Source of the DNA: Paenibacillus sp. V4I3
GTDB taxonomy: Bacteria > Bacillota > Bacilli > Paenibacillales > NBRC-103111
Direction of reading: 5' to 3'
Assembly: GCF_030817215.1 (NCBI RefSeq)
Contig: NZ_JAUSZA010000001.1
Span: 3,508,501 to 3,572,500 of the forward strand
Length of the DNA: 64,000 nt
The translations under genes and the position numbers were made by a program. The notes beneath the pieces were generated by a model. It did no database searches, had not been told where the DNA came from, and worked only from the letters and a program-made list of their open reading frames with translations. Shown in pieces: positions 55,198-64,000 of this stretch (its first letter is position 1; each line of letters opens with the position of its first letter).

Positions 55198-55806
55198 ATG
55201 GGTTCGAGAATTATGCACCTTATTATTGCTAATCAAATAGCTGACCAATTTTCATTAAAAGATAAACCAACCTTTTTGTTAGGTGGAATTGTACCTGATG
55301 CTGTTTCTCCTAAAGATTTATCCCATTTTTTTGCCGGAAGCCATAGTGATTACTCAAGGAGTATTGATTTTGAAAAATTCATAAATAAATATAGTTCCCA
55401 TAAGCATTCCAATTTTATATTGGGTTATTATACGCATTTAATTGCTGATGATATATGGCTAAAAGGCTTCTTTTTACCTTGGTTAAAAAATAGACTTGAA
55501 AATGATAAGGACGTTTTTGATAGATATCACAATGATTTCCGTTTATTAAATGGAAAGTTATTGGACTATTACAACTTTACAAACAATTTTACTCAGGTGA
55601 TTACCAAAGAGGTTGAAATCGTTGAATTACAAGAAGTCACAGAAAAAGATATAGAAAAATTTCTACCTGAGGTATTTGAAGATATGAATTATGAACAAAG
55701 CTCTATTAAAGAGCAGTTGAGTGTTTTTACTTTTGAACAAATAGTTGGTTATATAGAGACTTCAGTTGAAAAAGGTGCTATGTATATTAAACATCTAATC
55801 CGATAG
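55198..55806 (+). CDS. Zinc-dependent phospholipase C-like protein
   Basis: 202 residues. It starts GSRIMHLIIANQIADQF and has LLGGIVPDAVSPKD, DLSHFFAGSH and ILGYYTHLIADDIW. The spaced His and Asp residues fit the metal-binding helical fold of the Zn_dep_PLPC family. It is small and lacks a signal peptide, so the role is probably cytoplasmic and not that of secreted phospholipase C. ATG at 55198 with AAAGGGG upstream. The gene is AT-rich compared with its surroundings. Confidence 0.7.
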   Translation: MGSRIMHLIIANQIADQFSLKDKPTFLLGGIVPDAVSPKDLSHFFAGSHSDYSRSIDFEKFINKYSSHKHSNFILGYYTHLIADDIWLKGFFLPWLKNRLENDKDVFDRYHNDFRLLNGKLLDYYNFTNNFTQVITKEVEIVELQEVTEKDIEKFLPEVFEDMNYEQSSIKEQLSVFTFEQIVGYIETSVEKGAMYIKHLIR

Positions 55807-55890
55807 AAAACTAACCATTACAATTACCCGATAAATAATCGTTAAGCGCTAACGGCAAAAAATCGGAGGTTATTATAAAATCAATAAAGA

Positions 55891-55908
55891 GGTTGCCAAA
55901 CGGCAACC
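55891..55908 (-). terminator. Terminator of the PfpI gene
   Basis: GGTTGCC and GGCAACC form a 7-bp stem with a 4-base loop. On the minus strand it follows the PfpI stop and runs into a T-rich tail. Confidence 0.6.
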
Positions 55909-55935
55909 CCGTATTGATCATTTAATCAACGTATT

Positions 55936-56496
55936 TTATTTGGTGAGCAGTTTCAAAAACTCGCGCATGAAGCCTGGTAAATCCGGCCAAGCGTGACCAG
56001 TGACTAATTTCCCATCCACACGAAGTGAATCTGTCGTATACAATGCTCCGAGCTGCTCCACATCTAAACGACAAGCGTTATATGCAGTCATGGTGCGGCC
56101 TTCAAAAAAACGATTGTCTTTTAAAGCGGAGAATACCTGTACAGCATGGCAAATAGCGCCAAGCGGCTTATCAGCTTCAAGGAAGTGACGAATAATGCGC
56201 GGAACATGCTCGTTCGAACGAATGTATTCTGGGGCTCTGCCTCCAGGAATGATTAAACCATCATATTGACTAGGATCTACATCAGCGAAAGCGATGTGTG
56301 ACGGCAGTAAATGCCCCGGCTTCTCTGTGTATGTCTCCCAATCTTCGATGAAATCGTGAACGACTGTACGAAGTACTTTCTTCGTCGGTGAAGCAATGAC
56401 GGCCTCGTACCCTTCCTCTAATACACGAAAATACGGGTAATAAACTTCCAGAACTTCTGCAGCATCACCAGTGAGAATTAAGATACTCTTTGACAT
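55936..56496 (-). CDS. DJ-1/PfpI-family protein
   Basis: 186 residues. DGLIIPGGRAPEYIRSN and LGAICHAVQVFSALK give the nucleophile elbow with Cys116 and the adjacent His117 of the PfpI/DJ-1 superfamily. Members act as glyoxalases, deglycase-like or peptidase-like stress proteins; which applies here cannot be told. AAGGAGTGATTC lies before the ATG at 56496. It is a single gene with its own terminator. Confidence 0.85.
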   Translation of the reverse strand: MSKSILILTGDAAEVLEVYYPYFRVLEEGYEAVIASPTKKVLRTVVHDFIEDWETYTEKPGHLLPSHIAFADVDPSQYDGLIIPGGRAPEYIRSNEHVPRIIRHFLEADKPLGAICHAVQVFSALKDNRFFEGRTMTAYNACRLDVEQLGALYTTDSLRVDGKLVTGHAWPDLPGFMREFLKLLTK

Positions 56497-56701
56497 TGAA
56501 TCACTCCTTGGAATAGATGGTAACCCATATATAATTATGAATAAACCTCGTTTCGTTGTAAACGGGTGGAATTTGATACGAATTGTCGAATCGAACTAAT
56601 CCGGCAGCTTCGTTAAGCGATTGGGCAGAAATCGATAAAATAATTCGTTCTATTGATCGCACCATAATAGAATTTAGATTTAGTTACAAAGGGGTGATTC
56701 T

Positions 56702-57181
56702 ATGGTAGTTGTAAGACTATTGGAACAGAAGGAATACGATTTTTTCATGGATATGCACTATGAGTCAATTTATATATTAGAGGATAAACCCTCCAAGTAT
56801 GAACTTCTAAATGCACCTAATATCAAGAAATACAGTGAGGAATGGGGAAGAAAGGGAGATAAGGCTTTAGTTGCTCTCATTGACGATAAACCCATAGGAG
56901 CTGTTTGGTATAGATTATTTGACGAGACAAATAAAGGATATGGATACGTTGATAATAATACGCCTGAATTAGGCATTGCTCTATTACCTGATTTTAAACA
57001 AAAGGGAATAGGTACGATTCTTATGAAGGAAATCAATCAGCAAGCTAGAATCGATGGTTATAAATCACTTTCTTTAAGCGTTGATCCAGATAATCATATA
57101 GCGGTTCGGTTATACGAAAAACTCGGATTTGAGTATTTTGGTATGTCGGGAACTTCTTGGATTATGAAGATAACATTCTAA
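56702..57181 (+). CDS. GNAT-family N-acetyltransferase
   Basis: 159 residues. PELGIALLPDFKQKGIGTIL is the acetyl-CoA-binding motif A, and SLSVDPDNHIAVRLYEKLGF is motif B with the catalytic-region asparagine. The acceptor is unknown. AAAGGGGTGATT precedes the ATG at 56702. It stands alone. Confidence 0.85.
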   Translation: MVVVRLLEQKEYDFFMDMHYESIYILEDKPSKYELLNAPNIKKYSEEWGRKGDKALVALIDDKPIGAVWYRLFDETNKGYGYVDNNTPELGIALLPDFKQKGIGTILMKEINQQARIDGYKSLSLSVDPDNHIAVRLYEKLGFEYFGMSGTSWIMKITF

Positions 57182-57695
57182 GACAATTGTTAATGTCGGC
57201 TCTATGAAGAGCCGTATGCATCCCTATTAATGCTGCCATGACTTCTACTCATGTAACACATACCAAGTGCCGTGAAGTCGGATGTACCCCGTTATGATCA
57301 CTGGCTTCGGTCTGAACCACCTGATAATCCATTTCAAGGCTGCACAACCTTTCGTGTTAGCGCTATGCTTTCTAGACGGTCAATGGCCCATTCTGTTAAG
57401 TGATGGGCTAAGCAAGCGTCCCAAGGGAATTGTTATGTTTAAAAAACTTATCTAAGCAAATAAAGTGATGCGACGGCTAATATTGGAACCACAAAGAGCA
57501 TGATTACGAGTCGAATTGAAATTAAATCTTCGTGTGAGTACGTAGAAGTCACGACCTTTCTTATCAGCTTAATATATGCATACAATATCAATTCAATTTA
57601 AGCCTTGTCGAACCCTTTGATGAAAAAACACTACTTTTGTCAGTTTTCTTTTTGGCAAAAAAAGAATCCACTCATAGGGGGCGTAGCATACAGAT
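57182..57695. other. Mostly non-coding stretch
   Basis: CGGCTC...GAGCCG at about 57195-57212 forms a small hairpin after the GNAT gene. On the minus strand, 57591-57448 could encode a 47-residue single-span membrane peptide (LISIRLVIMLFVVPILAVAS) from a TTG, without a good ribosome binding site. Otherwise nothing is recognisable. Confidence 0.3.
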
Positions 57696-57971
57696 ATTGA
57701 ATCCGTTCATGAAGTCGTACAATGTTTAAAAGCAAGAATAGATGGCATATATATTGGAATTAACATTCTTAAAAATCGGGAGAGCAGTTACTTTTATGAG
57801 CTCAGTCATTATTATAGAGGCGCAGACACTGCCGGACCTCTTGTTGCAATGGAAAACCGTTATAAAACGCTAGAGGAAGCAGCAAAAGGAGCGCTCCAAG
57901 CTGCAACGATGTGTTACCGAAGCACTGATGAAGGAGGGTCTTGGCTTAGAAACGATTCCTTTCTCCAATAA
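57696..57971 (+). pseudogene. 92-codon open frame without a start codon
   Basis: The frame is closed by TAG directly upstream and by TAA at 57969-57971. It encodes IESVHEVVQCLKARIDGIYI, YFYELSHYYRGADTAGP and YKTLEEAAKGALQAATMCYR, clearly protein-like, but its first in-frame ATG is at 57849. It is probably the remainder of a gene that lost its beginning. I do not recognise the family. A terminator follows at 58019. Confidence 0.4.
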
Positions 57972-58018
57972 GAATCAACTCTATGATGAGCTTCACGATT
58001 GCGAAATTCCCCCATTAC

Positions 58019-58043
58019 AAGCCGCTTATATTGCGGCTTTTTT
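58019..58043 (+). terminator. Terminator
   Basis: AAGCCGC and GCGGCTTTTTT form a compact stem and T-run about 48 bases after the start-less frame. Confidence 0.75.
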
Positions 58044-58470
58044 GCATGGGATCAATTAAGGCAGCCTGCTCAGGGACGGACAGATTACTTCAAACTTGCT
58101 ATTATATCGGATGGAAACATATCTGTTAGGTGTGTTGAGAAGCAGATTTGCGTTTATTACAAAGAAATTCACATATGAAACCGAAGGGCGAGGCAGCTAC
58201 GAGATTATATCCCCGGCATTTTCAAAGGAATATGAGCTTTTCATTTGAGCAATCAAAGCGAATATTTGGATACTTACGAACTTGTGGCGGTGATTATGGG
58301 AATGCATGCGATTCAGAAAAGGCAGAGTGCTGCGGCAAACAACGCTTCCTATTGAATGTTGACCAAAAATAGATGTTCATAATGAACAACCTAGTTATTT
58401 TATCCAATGGCAGGTGTATCATTGAGGATGATGAATAGATAACCTAAATAAAAAGTTAGGTGGTTAAATC
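58044..58470 (+). pseudogene. Scrambled coding remnants
   Basis: Short protein-like pieces appear in different frames, for example YETEGRGSYEIISPAFSKEY near 58170 and YLDTYELVAVIMGMHAIQKR near 58265-58320. They cannot be joined into one gene or assigned to a family. Confidence 0.3.
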
Positions 58471-58614
58471 ATGAAAGTTCTTGTTACCGGTGCTGCCGGC
58501 AATGGTGGTCAAGCTGTCTGCAGAGCATTAATTCAAGCAGGCTTTTCGGTCAGGATGGCAGACGTTATGACTCCAAGTGCGGACGATTTGAGAGAAATTG
58601 AATTCGTTAGGTGT
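58471..58614 (+). pseudogene. NAD-dependent epimerase/dehydratase N-terminal fragment
   Basis: The start is intact (RBS AAAGTTAGGTGG, ATG at 58471) and the protein opens MKVLVTGAAGNGGQAVCRAL, the dinucleotide-binding GxxGxxG motif of short-chain epimerases. The homology ends after about 48 residues, and the frame then runs through unrelated sequence to 58764. Only the coenzyme-binding beginning remains, so it cannot be active. Confidence 0.65.
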
Positions 58615-58759
58615 CTGCAAATAATGGATCCACAGCAGTGTTCAAATCGCAGGTGTCTGGAGTCGTACTCGGACAAGTATTCAAATCCTCGATCGTATAA
58701 TGAGGGGCTGTGGGAACTGCTGTTCCAAACACGGATCCCGTACCGTCCCACGCGTCCAT
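58607..58759 (-). CDS. Possible small protein antisense to the epimerase remnant
   Basis: A 50-codon minus-strand frame (GTGSVFGTAVPTAPHYTIED, then a Thr/Pro/Cys-containing tail) reads like a plausible protein segment, whereas the plus-strand frame here does not. It may be the tail of a gene inserted next to the epimerase fragment. No convincing ribosome binding site and no known family. Confidence 0.25.
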   Translation of the reverse strand: MDAWDGTGSVFGTAVPTAPHYTIEDLNTCPSTTPDTCDLNTAVDPLFADT

Positions 58760-58891
58760 GGTGATTAAGCTCATAAATGTTTTTGAACAACGAAAAACGT
58801 TAGTACGGGAATAATGATGCAATTTTTTTTCCATTTAGAATGAAAATCGGTTATTATGTTAATGAAATAATAATAGAAAGTGGGATCAATC

Positions 58892-59602
58892 GTGGGCCGT
58901 AAGTGGAATAATATTAAAGAGAAGAAAGCCTCTAAAGATGCAAATACTAGTCGAATTTACGCTAAGTTCGGCTTAGAAATTTATGTAGCAGCACGGAAGG
59001 GTGAACCGGACCCTGAAGCGAATCGTGCTTTGAAAGTTGTACTCGAACGGGCAAAAACCTATAATGTGCCGAAAGCAATTATTGATCGCGCCATCGATAA
59101 AGCAAAAGGCAGCTCAGATGAAATTTATGAGGAGCTTCGTTATGAGGGCTTCGGACCAAACGGTGCGATGGTCATAGTGGACGCACTGACGAATAACGTG
59201 AACCGTACTGCTTCTAGCGTACGTGCAGCATTTAGTAAAAATGGCGGTAATATGGGTGTAAACGGCTCAGTCGCTTACATGTTCGATGCCACTGCTGTCA
59301 TCGGTATTGAAGACAAGAGCATCGATGACATCATGGAAATTTTGCTGGAAGCAGATGTAGACGTTCGAGACATTGTCGAAGAAGATGACATCGTAATGGT
59401 TTACGCAGATCCGGAGCAGTTCCATGCAGTTCAAGAATCATTCAAAAAGGCTGGAATTACGGAGTTTGCCATTGCTGAACTGACGATGTTAGCTCAAAAC
59501 AACGTCACCTTATCGGAAGAAGGTCAAGCCCAATTCGATAAATTGATTGATGCTTTGGAAGATTTAGAGGATGTGCAGCAGGTGTATCATAACGTGGAAT
59601 AA
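58892..59602 (+). CDS. yeeI: YebC/PmpR-family protein YeeI
   Basis: 236 residues. [40 protein letters not shown] and [15 protein letters not shown] are the conserved blocks of the YebC family, in the shorter YeeI form found in Bacillus. Family members bind nucleic acid or the ribosome and have been linked to transcription control and relief of ribosome stalling. The start is the GTG at 58892 with GAAAGTGGGA upstream; it reproduces the family N-terminus exactly. Single gene with its own terminator. Confidence 0.92.
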   Translation: MGRKWNNIKEKKASKDANTSRIYAKFGLEIYVAARKGEPDPEANRALKVVLERAKTYNVPKAIIDRAIDKAKGSSDEIYEELRYEGFGPNGAMVIVDALTNNVNRTASSVRAAFSKNGGNMGVNGSVAYMFDATAVIGIEDKSIDDIMEILLEADVDVRDIVEEDDIVMVYADPEQFHAVQESFKKAGITEFAIAELTMLAQNNVTLSEEGQAQFDKLIDALEDLEDVQQVYHNVE

Positions 59603-59626
59603 CCAACAAGAAAATTAGTCTCATAA

Positions 59627-59680
59627 AACAACGGGAAAGCTGGTTCCAGTACGCAAAAGGAATCAGCTTTTTTCGTTGTT
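59627..59680 (+). terminator. Terminator of yeeI
   Basis: AACAACG...AAAGCTGGTTCC pairs with GGAATCAGCTTTTTTCGTTGTT: a long stem with a T-run inside its outer arm. Confidence 0.75.
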
Positions 59681-59760
59681 TTCTACTGTAGTTGACGAGA
59701 ACTTGAATGAAAAATCTGGAAGAAGCACAAGATACAGTTGAATGATAAGTAGGATAAAAA

Positions 59761-61512
59761 ATGGGTTGGGGACAAGAAGTCATTGACCTAAGAAAACGAT
59801 TCCCGGAGAAATTATTCCAAAAAGACGGTGAGATCATCATCATGATGCAAAAGGTAATGGTTTATTTTTTTAAGCCGGATATATGGTTGGGAGCTTTTTT
59901 TTCTTTCGTTATCCCGTTCGGAATTTCAATGGTATTTCATTGGATACATGGTGTGGAAGGAAGTAAATCCCCTTGGTTGGGCTTCGTTCGGAGAAATAAG
60001 AAGAAAGAAAAACATATGGAACAGACAGTACCTCAACAGAATTTTCAGTTATCAGTCTGTCTGGAGGAAAATCTACGGGTAATGAGAGAAACCATCGGGC
60101 ATAGTCCTGACGTCATTTTTCGCCAATTCAGTGTGAGTCTTATAAAATGGAAAGCCGCCGTTGTTTATGTTGATGGTTTAGTCGATAAAGTCGCTATAAC
60201 CGAACAGGTGGTCAAGGCGTTGATGAAGGATCAAGAAGTACTCATGCAAACACCTGTCAGTGCGGAAGAGATGAAAACCAGAATTACGGATTGTGTGATT
60301 TCGGCTACAGAAGTGAAGGAAGTTCACAGCCTGAAAGATTGTATTCACGATGTACTTTCCGGAAATGTTGCCTTATTCGTGGAAGGTATGGCCGATGTCC
60401 TCATCATTGGATTATGCGGAGGGGAAGGCCGATCGATTGAAGAACCCCTTTCTGAGGCAGTTGTACGTGGGCCAAGGGATGGTTTTGTCGAGAACCTCCG
60501 CAGCAATACGGCGCTGCTTCGCCGACGCATCAAAGATCCCGGCTTCACAATGGTCAATTATACAATCGGACACCGATCAAGAACGGAAGTGTCCTTGATT
60601 TATATAAAAGGATTGACGAGTCCGGAATTGGTGGAAGAAGTAAAAGAAAGGGTGGAGAGGATCGATATTGATGGGGTTCTCGAGTCGGGGTATATTGAAC
60701 AATGGATTGAAGATAATTACCTCTCCCCATTTCCACAGGTCCAAAATACGGAACGCCCTGATCGAGCAGTAAGTGCTTTAATGGAGGGACGTATTGTCCT
60801 TATGACAGACGGGACACCTTTTGCTTTGATTGTTCCTATTACATTTTTCATGATGTTGACTTCATCTGAGGATTACTATGAGCGATGGCTCCCGGCATCG
60901 TTGATCCGAATAATGCGGTATGGCGCTGCATTCCTCGCCTTGTTTCTTCCAGCTCTTTATATTGCATTAATCTCCTACAATCATGGACTCATTCCGACGA
61001 AGTTGGTCATCTCTATCGCCGCGGGAAGAGAAGGGGTTCCATTTCCGTCTATTGTGGAAGCGCTAATTATGGAAATTACCCTTGAAATCCTCCGAGAAGC
61101 CGGGCTCCGCCTACCGAAGCCCATTGGGCAAGCCGTTGGCATCGTCGGAGGTCTGGTGATCGGTCAAGCAGCTGTGCAAGCGGCAATCGTGAGTCCCATC
61201 ATGGTTATTGTTGTTGCTTTGACCGCAATTTCTTCCTTTGCCTTTCCACAGTACGGTGCGGGGATTGCAATCCGGATACTGCGATTTGCGATGATGATGG
61301 CGGCTGCAGTATTGGGCCTTTACGGGATTATCCTGTTTTTTATCCTCATCACGGTCCATCTTGTGAAGCTAAAAAGCTTTGGGGTTGACTATTTGTCTCC
61401 ATTAGCCCCCATTCGTCCAGGAGATTGGAAAGATCTCATCTTAAGAATGCCGCTCAAAATCATGAAGCAGCGCCCTAAAATGAACAAAACGCAAGATCGT
61501 ACACGCCAATAA
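59761..61512 (+). CDS. GerA-type spore germination receptor subunit (operon 2)
   Basis: 583 residues. There is an unusual N-terminal hydrophobic segment (about 31-54, YFFKPDIWLGAFFSFVIPFG) before the standard hydrophilic domain, where VVYVDGLVDKVAITEQVVKA and GNVALFVEGMADVLIIGL are conserved. The C-terminal membrane part contains PFPSIVEALIMEITLEILRE and VGIVGGLVIGQAAVQAAIV, the GerA signature. It works in the spore inner membrane with the two genes that follow. Start ATG at 59761 with AGTAGGA; ATGs at 59842 or 59845 are alternatives that still keep the extra segment. Confidence 0.9.
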   Translation: MGWGQEVIDLRKRFPEKLFQKDGEIIIMMQKVMVYFFKPDIWLGAFFSFVIPFGISMVFHWIHGVEGSKSPWLGFVRRNKKKEKHMEQTVPQQNFQLSVCLEENLRVMRETIGHSPDVIFRQFSVSLIKWKAAVVYVDGLVDKVAITEQVVKALMKDQEVLMQTPVSAEEMKTRITDCVISATEVKEVHSLKDCIHDVLSGNVALFVEGMADVLIIGLCGGEGRSIEEPLSEAVVRGPRDGFVENLRSNTALLRRRIKDPGFTMVNYTIGHRSRTEVSLIYIKGLTSPELVEEVKERVERIDIDGVLESGYIEQWIEDNYLSPFPQVQNTERPDRAVSALMEGRIVLMTDGTPFALIVPITFFMMLTSSEDYYERWLPASLIRIMRYGAAFLALFLPALYIALISYNHGLIPTKLVISIAAGREGVPFPSIVEALIMEITLEILREAGLRLPKPIGQAVGIVGGLVIGQAAVQAAIVSPIMVIVVALTAISSFAFPQYGAGIAIRILRFAMMMAAAVLGLYGIILFFILITVHLVKLKSFGVDYLSPLAPIRPGDWKDLILRMPLKIMKQRPKMNKTQDRTRQ

Positions 61513-61533
61513 TGAGGATAAGGGGCATACAGC

Positions 61534-62634
61534 GTGATCACAAACCATAAAGAGCAAATCACAACTACCCAGGCTTCCTTGATCGTATCGAAGAGCATGA
61601 TCGGTACAGGAATTCTCATCTTGCCTCAGGGAATATCGAAGGAGGTAGGAACCCCCGACGGATGGATCTCCGTGATCGTGAGTGGGCTTCTCGCCCTATT
61701 GGCTGGATATATAATTGTCAAATTGAGTCAACGTTTTCCAAAGCAGACTTTTTACCAATACAGTCAAACGGTCGCTGGAAAACTATTGGGGAGAAGTGCG
61801 AGCATCGTACTTACCCTCTATTATATTGTCTGTTCAGGTTATTTGCTCCGCTTTATGGGTGAAGTGATTCGCATGTACTTATTGGATAATACCCCGTTAG
61901 AAGTGATTATAATTGTGTTTTTAAGTTTGGCGACCTATCTCACAGTGGGAGGTATAAATCCGATTGCTCGTCTGGCCGAACTGTTTCTTCCCGTTGTTGT
62001 TTTGCTACTATTGGTGTTTATTGTATTCAGCTTGGGGGATTTCGAACTAGACAATATTCGTCCGGTACTGGGCGATGGAATGCTGCCTGTATTGAAAGGT
62101 ATCAAGCCTTCGATCTTTTCATTCAGCGGCTTCGAAATCATGCTGATTTTACCTGCCTTTATGATAGAACCCCGGAAGGCAGTGAAAGCTTCACTTATGG
62201 GTATTGCTTTGGTCATCCCCTTGTACACCTTGGTCGTAGTGATTGCTATCGCTACGTTAACGGTAGATGAAGTAAAGACAGTAACCTGGCCAATGATGTC
62301 CGTAGCCAAAAACATTGAGCTGCCGGGTGGATTCTTCGAACGGTTCGAATCTTTGTTCTCCGTCCTTTGGGTGATATCGATGTACTCAGCTTTTGTCATC
62401 TTTCAGTATGCAGCGTCCCTTGGGTGTAGTCAGTTTTTCCGGAAGGAGTATCGAACATTCATTTATGCGTGTCTGCCGGTTATTTATCTCATTGCAATGT
62501 TTCCTGCCGATTTGAATAGTGTATTTAAATTGGGTGATTTTGTTGGATACTCAGCTTTGTTCATTACTGCTATCATGCCCCCATGCTTCTTGATCATCGC
62601 CAAGCTAAGGAGGAAAGGCCTTGAGAGTCGTTAA
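61534..62634 (+). CDS. GerB-type spore germination permease (operon 2)
   Basis: 366 residues with about ten membrane segments. IVSKSMIGTGILILPQGISK is the conserved first block, and FSFSGFEIMLILPAFMIEPR a central one, of the GerB family, which has the fold of amino-acid permeases and binds the germinant. It is intact, unlike its counterpart at 38636-39749. The GTG start at 61534 lies 21 bases after the A gene with AAGGGG upstream, and the end overlaps the C gene by 14 bases. Confidence 0.9.
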   Translation: MITNHKEQITTTQASLIVSKSMIGTGILILPQGISKEVGTPDGWISVIVSGLLALLAGYIIVKLSQRFPKQTFYQYSQTVAGKLLGRSASIVLTLYYIVCSGYLLRFMGEVIRMYLLDNTPLEVIIIVFLSLATYLTVGGINPIARLAELFLPVVVLLLLVFIVFSLGDFELDNIRPVLGDGMLPVLKGIKPSIFSFSGFEIMLILPAFMIEPRKAVKASLMGIALVIPLYTLVVVIAIATLTVDEVKTVTWPMMSVAKNIELPGGFFERFESLFSVLWVISMYSAFVIFQYAASLGCSQFFRKEYRTFIYACLPVIYLIAMFPADLNSVFKLGDFVGYSALFITAIMPPCFLIIAKLRRKGLESR

Positions 62635-63826
62635 GAGGAGCTGCATACATCTGGCCCTTCTTTTACTCGTCATTTTCATGACAGGTTGCTGGGATAGGAG
62701 AGAGATTGAAGACGTCGGAATTGTGCTTGGAATCGGATTTGATGAGCCGGATAAGAACATGACGGAACGAGAAAAGAACGGAAGTATCGATGGCAAAAAA
62801 GGAAAACGTCAAGCCATTTCCATGATTCATCAACTTGCCATTCCGAAACAATTTGCTGCTAAAGAAGCAGGGATATCGCAAAAAGATTATATCAATCTTA
62901 TTAGCGAAGGAACTTCAGTTTTTGAAAACATACGTGAATTGTCTACGCGGGCAGAGCGTTCCCCCAGTTATGAGCACTTGAGGATCATTGTTATTAGTGA
63001 GACTGTCGCACGGAACATCGATTTAAATAATCTTATCAATTTCTTGTTGCGGAATACAGAAACGAGGCGGTCCATTCGTGTTCTGATATCTCAAGGAAAA
63101 GCCGAGGATGCTTTTGAAAAGCGCGGGATCGTTAGAAACCCAGCCTTGGTACTTAGGGAATTAGCGGATAATTACCAAAAAACCTTGAGCATGGTCAATG
63201 AATTCAAATTGGGTGATATGTCGGAAAAGATAACGGGGAAAATCAGTTTTATTGTTCCACGGGTAGATACCACTAAAAAAGAAGCGATAATTGCCGGGGC
63301 TGCCGTGATCAAAGGCAAGACGGCCAAGATGATCGGCTGGTTAGGCGAGAAGGAAATTGTAGGATTGAACCTGTTGAAGGGAGAAAAGAAAAGCTCGGGA
63401 ATTATTTCAGGCTCGGATCCGAAGAGCGGAGAGACGATTGTCTATGAAATCCGAACAGTGAAAAGCAAAATTAAACCCCAAGTAAAAGGAGACAAGCTAT
63501 CTTTTGTGGTTGAAATACATTCAGAAGGAAAACTGCGGGAAGATTGGGTTGATCCCGGAAATGCTTTTGAACCGGAATTTATAAAAAGAGCGGAACAGGC
63601 GACAGAGGTGTCCATTCAGGAAGCGGTCGAGAAGGTGCTTACCAAAACACAGAAGGATTTCAAGGTTGATGTAATAGGATTTGGAAAGAAACTTAGCATT
63701 GATTATCCCCAAATTTGGAAAAAGATGAAAGACGATTGGGATGATGAATTTAGCGGTGTGCGTGTAGAAGTTAAAGTTAAAGTGAAAATACAAGAATTTG
63801 GAACAAAGGGCACGAAGAAGGGGTAG
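62621..63826 (+). CDS. GerC-type spore germination lipoprotein (operon 2)
   Basis: 401 residues. Lipobox FMTGCWDRREIED (acylated Cys23) is followed by the typical GerC domains: YINLISEGTSVFENIRELST, HLRIIVISETVARN and a C-terminal EKVLTKTQKDFKVDVIGFGK block. The start is a TTG at 62621 preceded by GGAGGAAAGG, within the end of the B gene, so translation is coupled. It completes an A-B-C operon that looks functional. Confidence 0.9.
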   Translation: MRVVKRSCIHLALLLLVIFMTGCWDRREIEDVGIVLGIGFDEPDKNMTEREKNGSIDGKKGKRQAISMIHQLAIPKQFAAKEAGISQKDYINLISEGTSVFENIRELSTRAERSPSYEHLRIIVISETVARNIDLNNLINFLLRNTETRRSIRVLISQGKAEDAFEKRGIVRNPALVLRELADNYQKTLSMVNEFKLGDMSEKITGKISFIVPRVDTTKKEAIIAGAAVIKGKTAKMIGWLGEKEIVGLNLLKGEKKSSGIISGSDPKSGETIVYEIRTVKSKIKPQVKGDKLSFVVEIHSEGKLREDWVDPGNAFEPEFIKRAEQATEVSIQEAVEKVLTKTQKDFKVDVIGFGKKLSIDYPQIWKKMKDDWDDEFSGVRVEVKVKVKIQEFGTKGTKKG

Positions 63827-64000
63827 CAGCAAGGCATCCTTGCAAGCGTAATGGGTTCCGTCTCTTTTTCGCGCTCCTCCAAATCAGTCAGCCATTTCAA
63901 TATGGATCAGTCTACGAGATTTGTCTGCCTTTATTTAGGGACTTCATATCTATGTTGGAGTTGGCAAGCAGAGGAAGCATCTTCACGCTACTAATCATGG
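63827..64000. other. Window end, nothing identified
   Basis: No terminator with a clear stem and no supported gene are visible in the last 174 bases. Confidence 0.4.

Noticed and set aside
58607..58759. Antisense frame as a ribosomal peptide precursor (Cys/Thr-rich tail)
   Set aside because: No modification enzymes, transporter or ribosome binding site nearby; more likely a gene remnant.
63703..63900. Minus-strand open frame overlapping the end of gerC
   Set aside because: Mostly antisense to a well-supported gene; no recognisable domain in the part beyond it.

Overview
The window looks like chromosomal DNA of a Paenibacillaceae-type, endospore-forming member of the Bacillota. The evidence is two GerA/GerB/GerC-type spore germinant receptor operons, a decayed CgeB-like spore maturation gene, YesM/YesN-type sensor and AraC regulators, LplA/B/C-type sugar importers, Gram-positive lipoprotein signals and strong GGAGG ribosome binding sites. 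I see no rRNA, tRNA, CRISPR array, phage module or replication origin.

Region by region. 1-3.1 kb is genomic scrap: an internally deleted transposase, two identical 20-bp direct repeats that may be insertion-sequence ends, a 5' remnant of a group II intron placed exactly after the terminator of a nuoN tail, a rimI fragment fused to that tail, and a CgeB-like gene spread over three frames. An intact methyltransferase lies inside this block. 3.2-6.0 kb holds two divergent family-2 glycosyltransferases. 6.2-31.5 kb is a carbohydrate utilisation locus: GH31, GH43, two GH88 unsaturated uronyl hydrolases, GH127 (broken), two esterase-like hydrolases, a 1133-residue heparinase II/III-type protein, a GH28-like beta-helix protein, three AraC regulators (one decayed), a YesM/YesN-type two-component system and a solute-binding protein with two permeases. 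None of the enzymes has a signal peptide. The layout therefore fits import of partly degraded uronic-acid oligosaccharides and their dismantling in the cytoplasm, with an external depolymerase and a transport ATPase encoded elsewhere. 31.5-35.2 kb holds a GC-richer MalT-like LuxR regulator interrupted by one amber codon, followed by a DUF4386 membrane protein. 35.3-38.6 kb is a TetR / MFS exporter / hydrolase module with repeated operator-like sites. 38.6-42.3 kb is germinant receptor operon 1 (A-C-B order, B frameshifted). 42.4-51.0 kb is a second sugar locus: RhgR-like membrane regulator, LplB-, LplC- and LplA-like transporter, GH29 fucosidase and a sugar isomerase-like protein. 51.2-58.8 kb is a mixed stretch of small accessory genes and fragments (DUF2278/YukJ, DUF2716, a phospholipase C-like protein, DJ-1/PfpI, GNAT). 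58.9-63.8 kb holds yeeI and an intact germinant receptor operon 2 (A-B-C).

Three signals stand out. First, one operator plus -10 arrangement (ATAACTTTT, 16 bp, TATAAT) occurs upstream of both GH31 and the second GH88. Each copy sits beside a divergent AraC gene, one intact and one decayed, which suggests that the surviving AraC now runs both promoters. Second, two unrelated families of about 112-115-bp tandem, hairpin-forming repeats lie between genes of the polysaccharide locus. Third, the window holds many single-lesion genes (GH127, gerB, LuxR), which are either recent decay or sequencing error.
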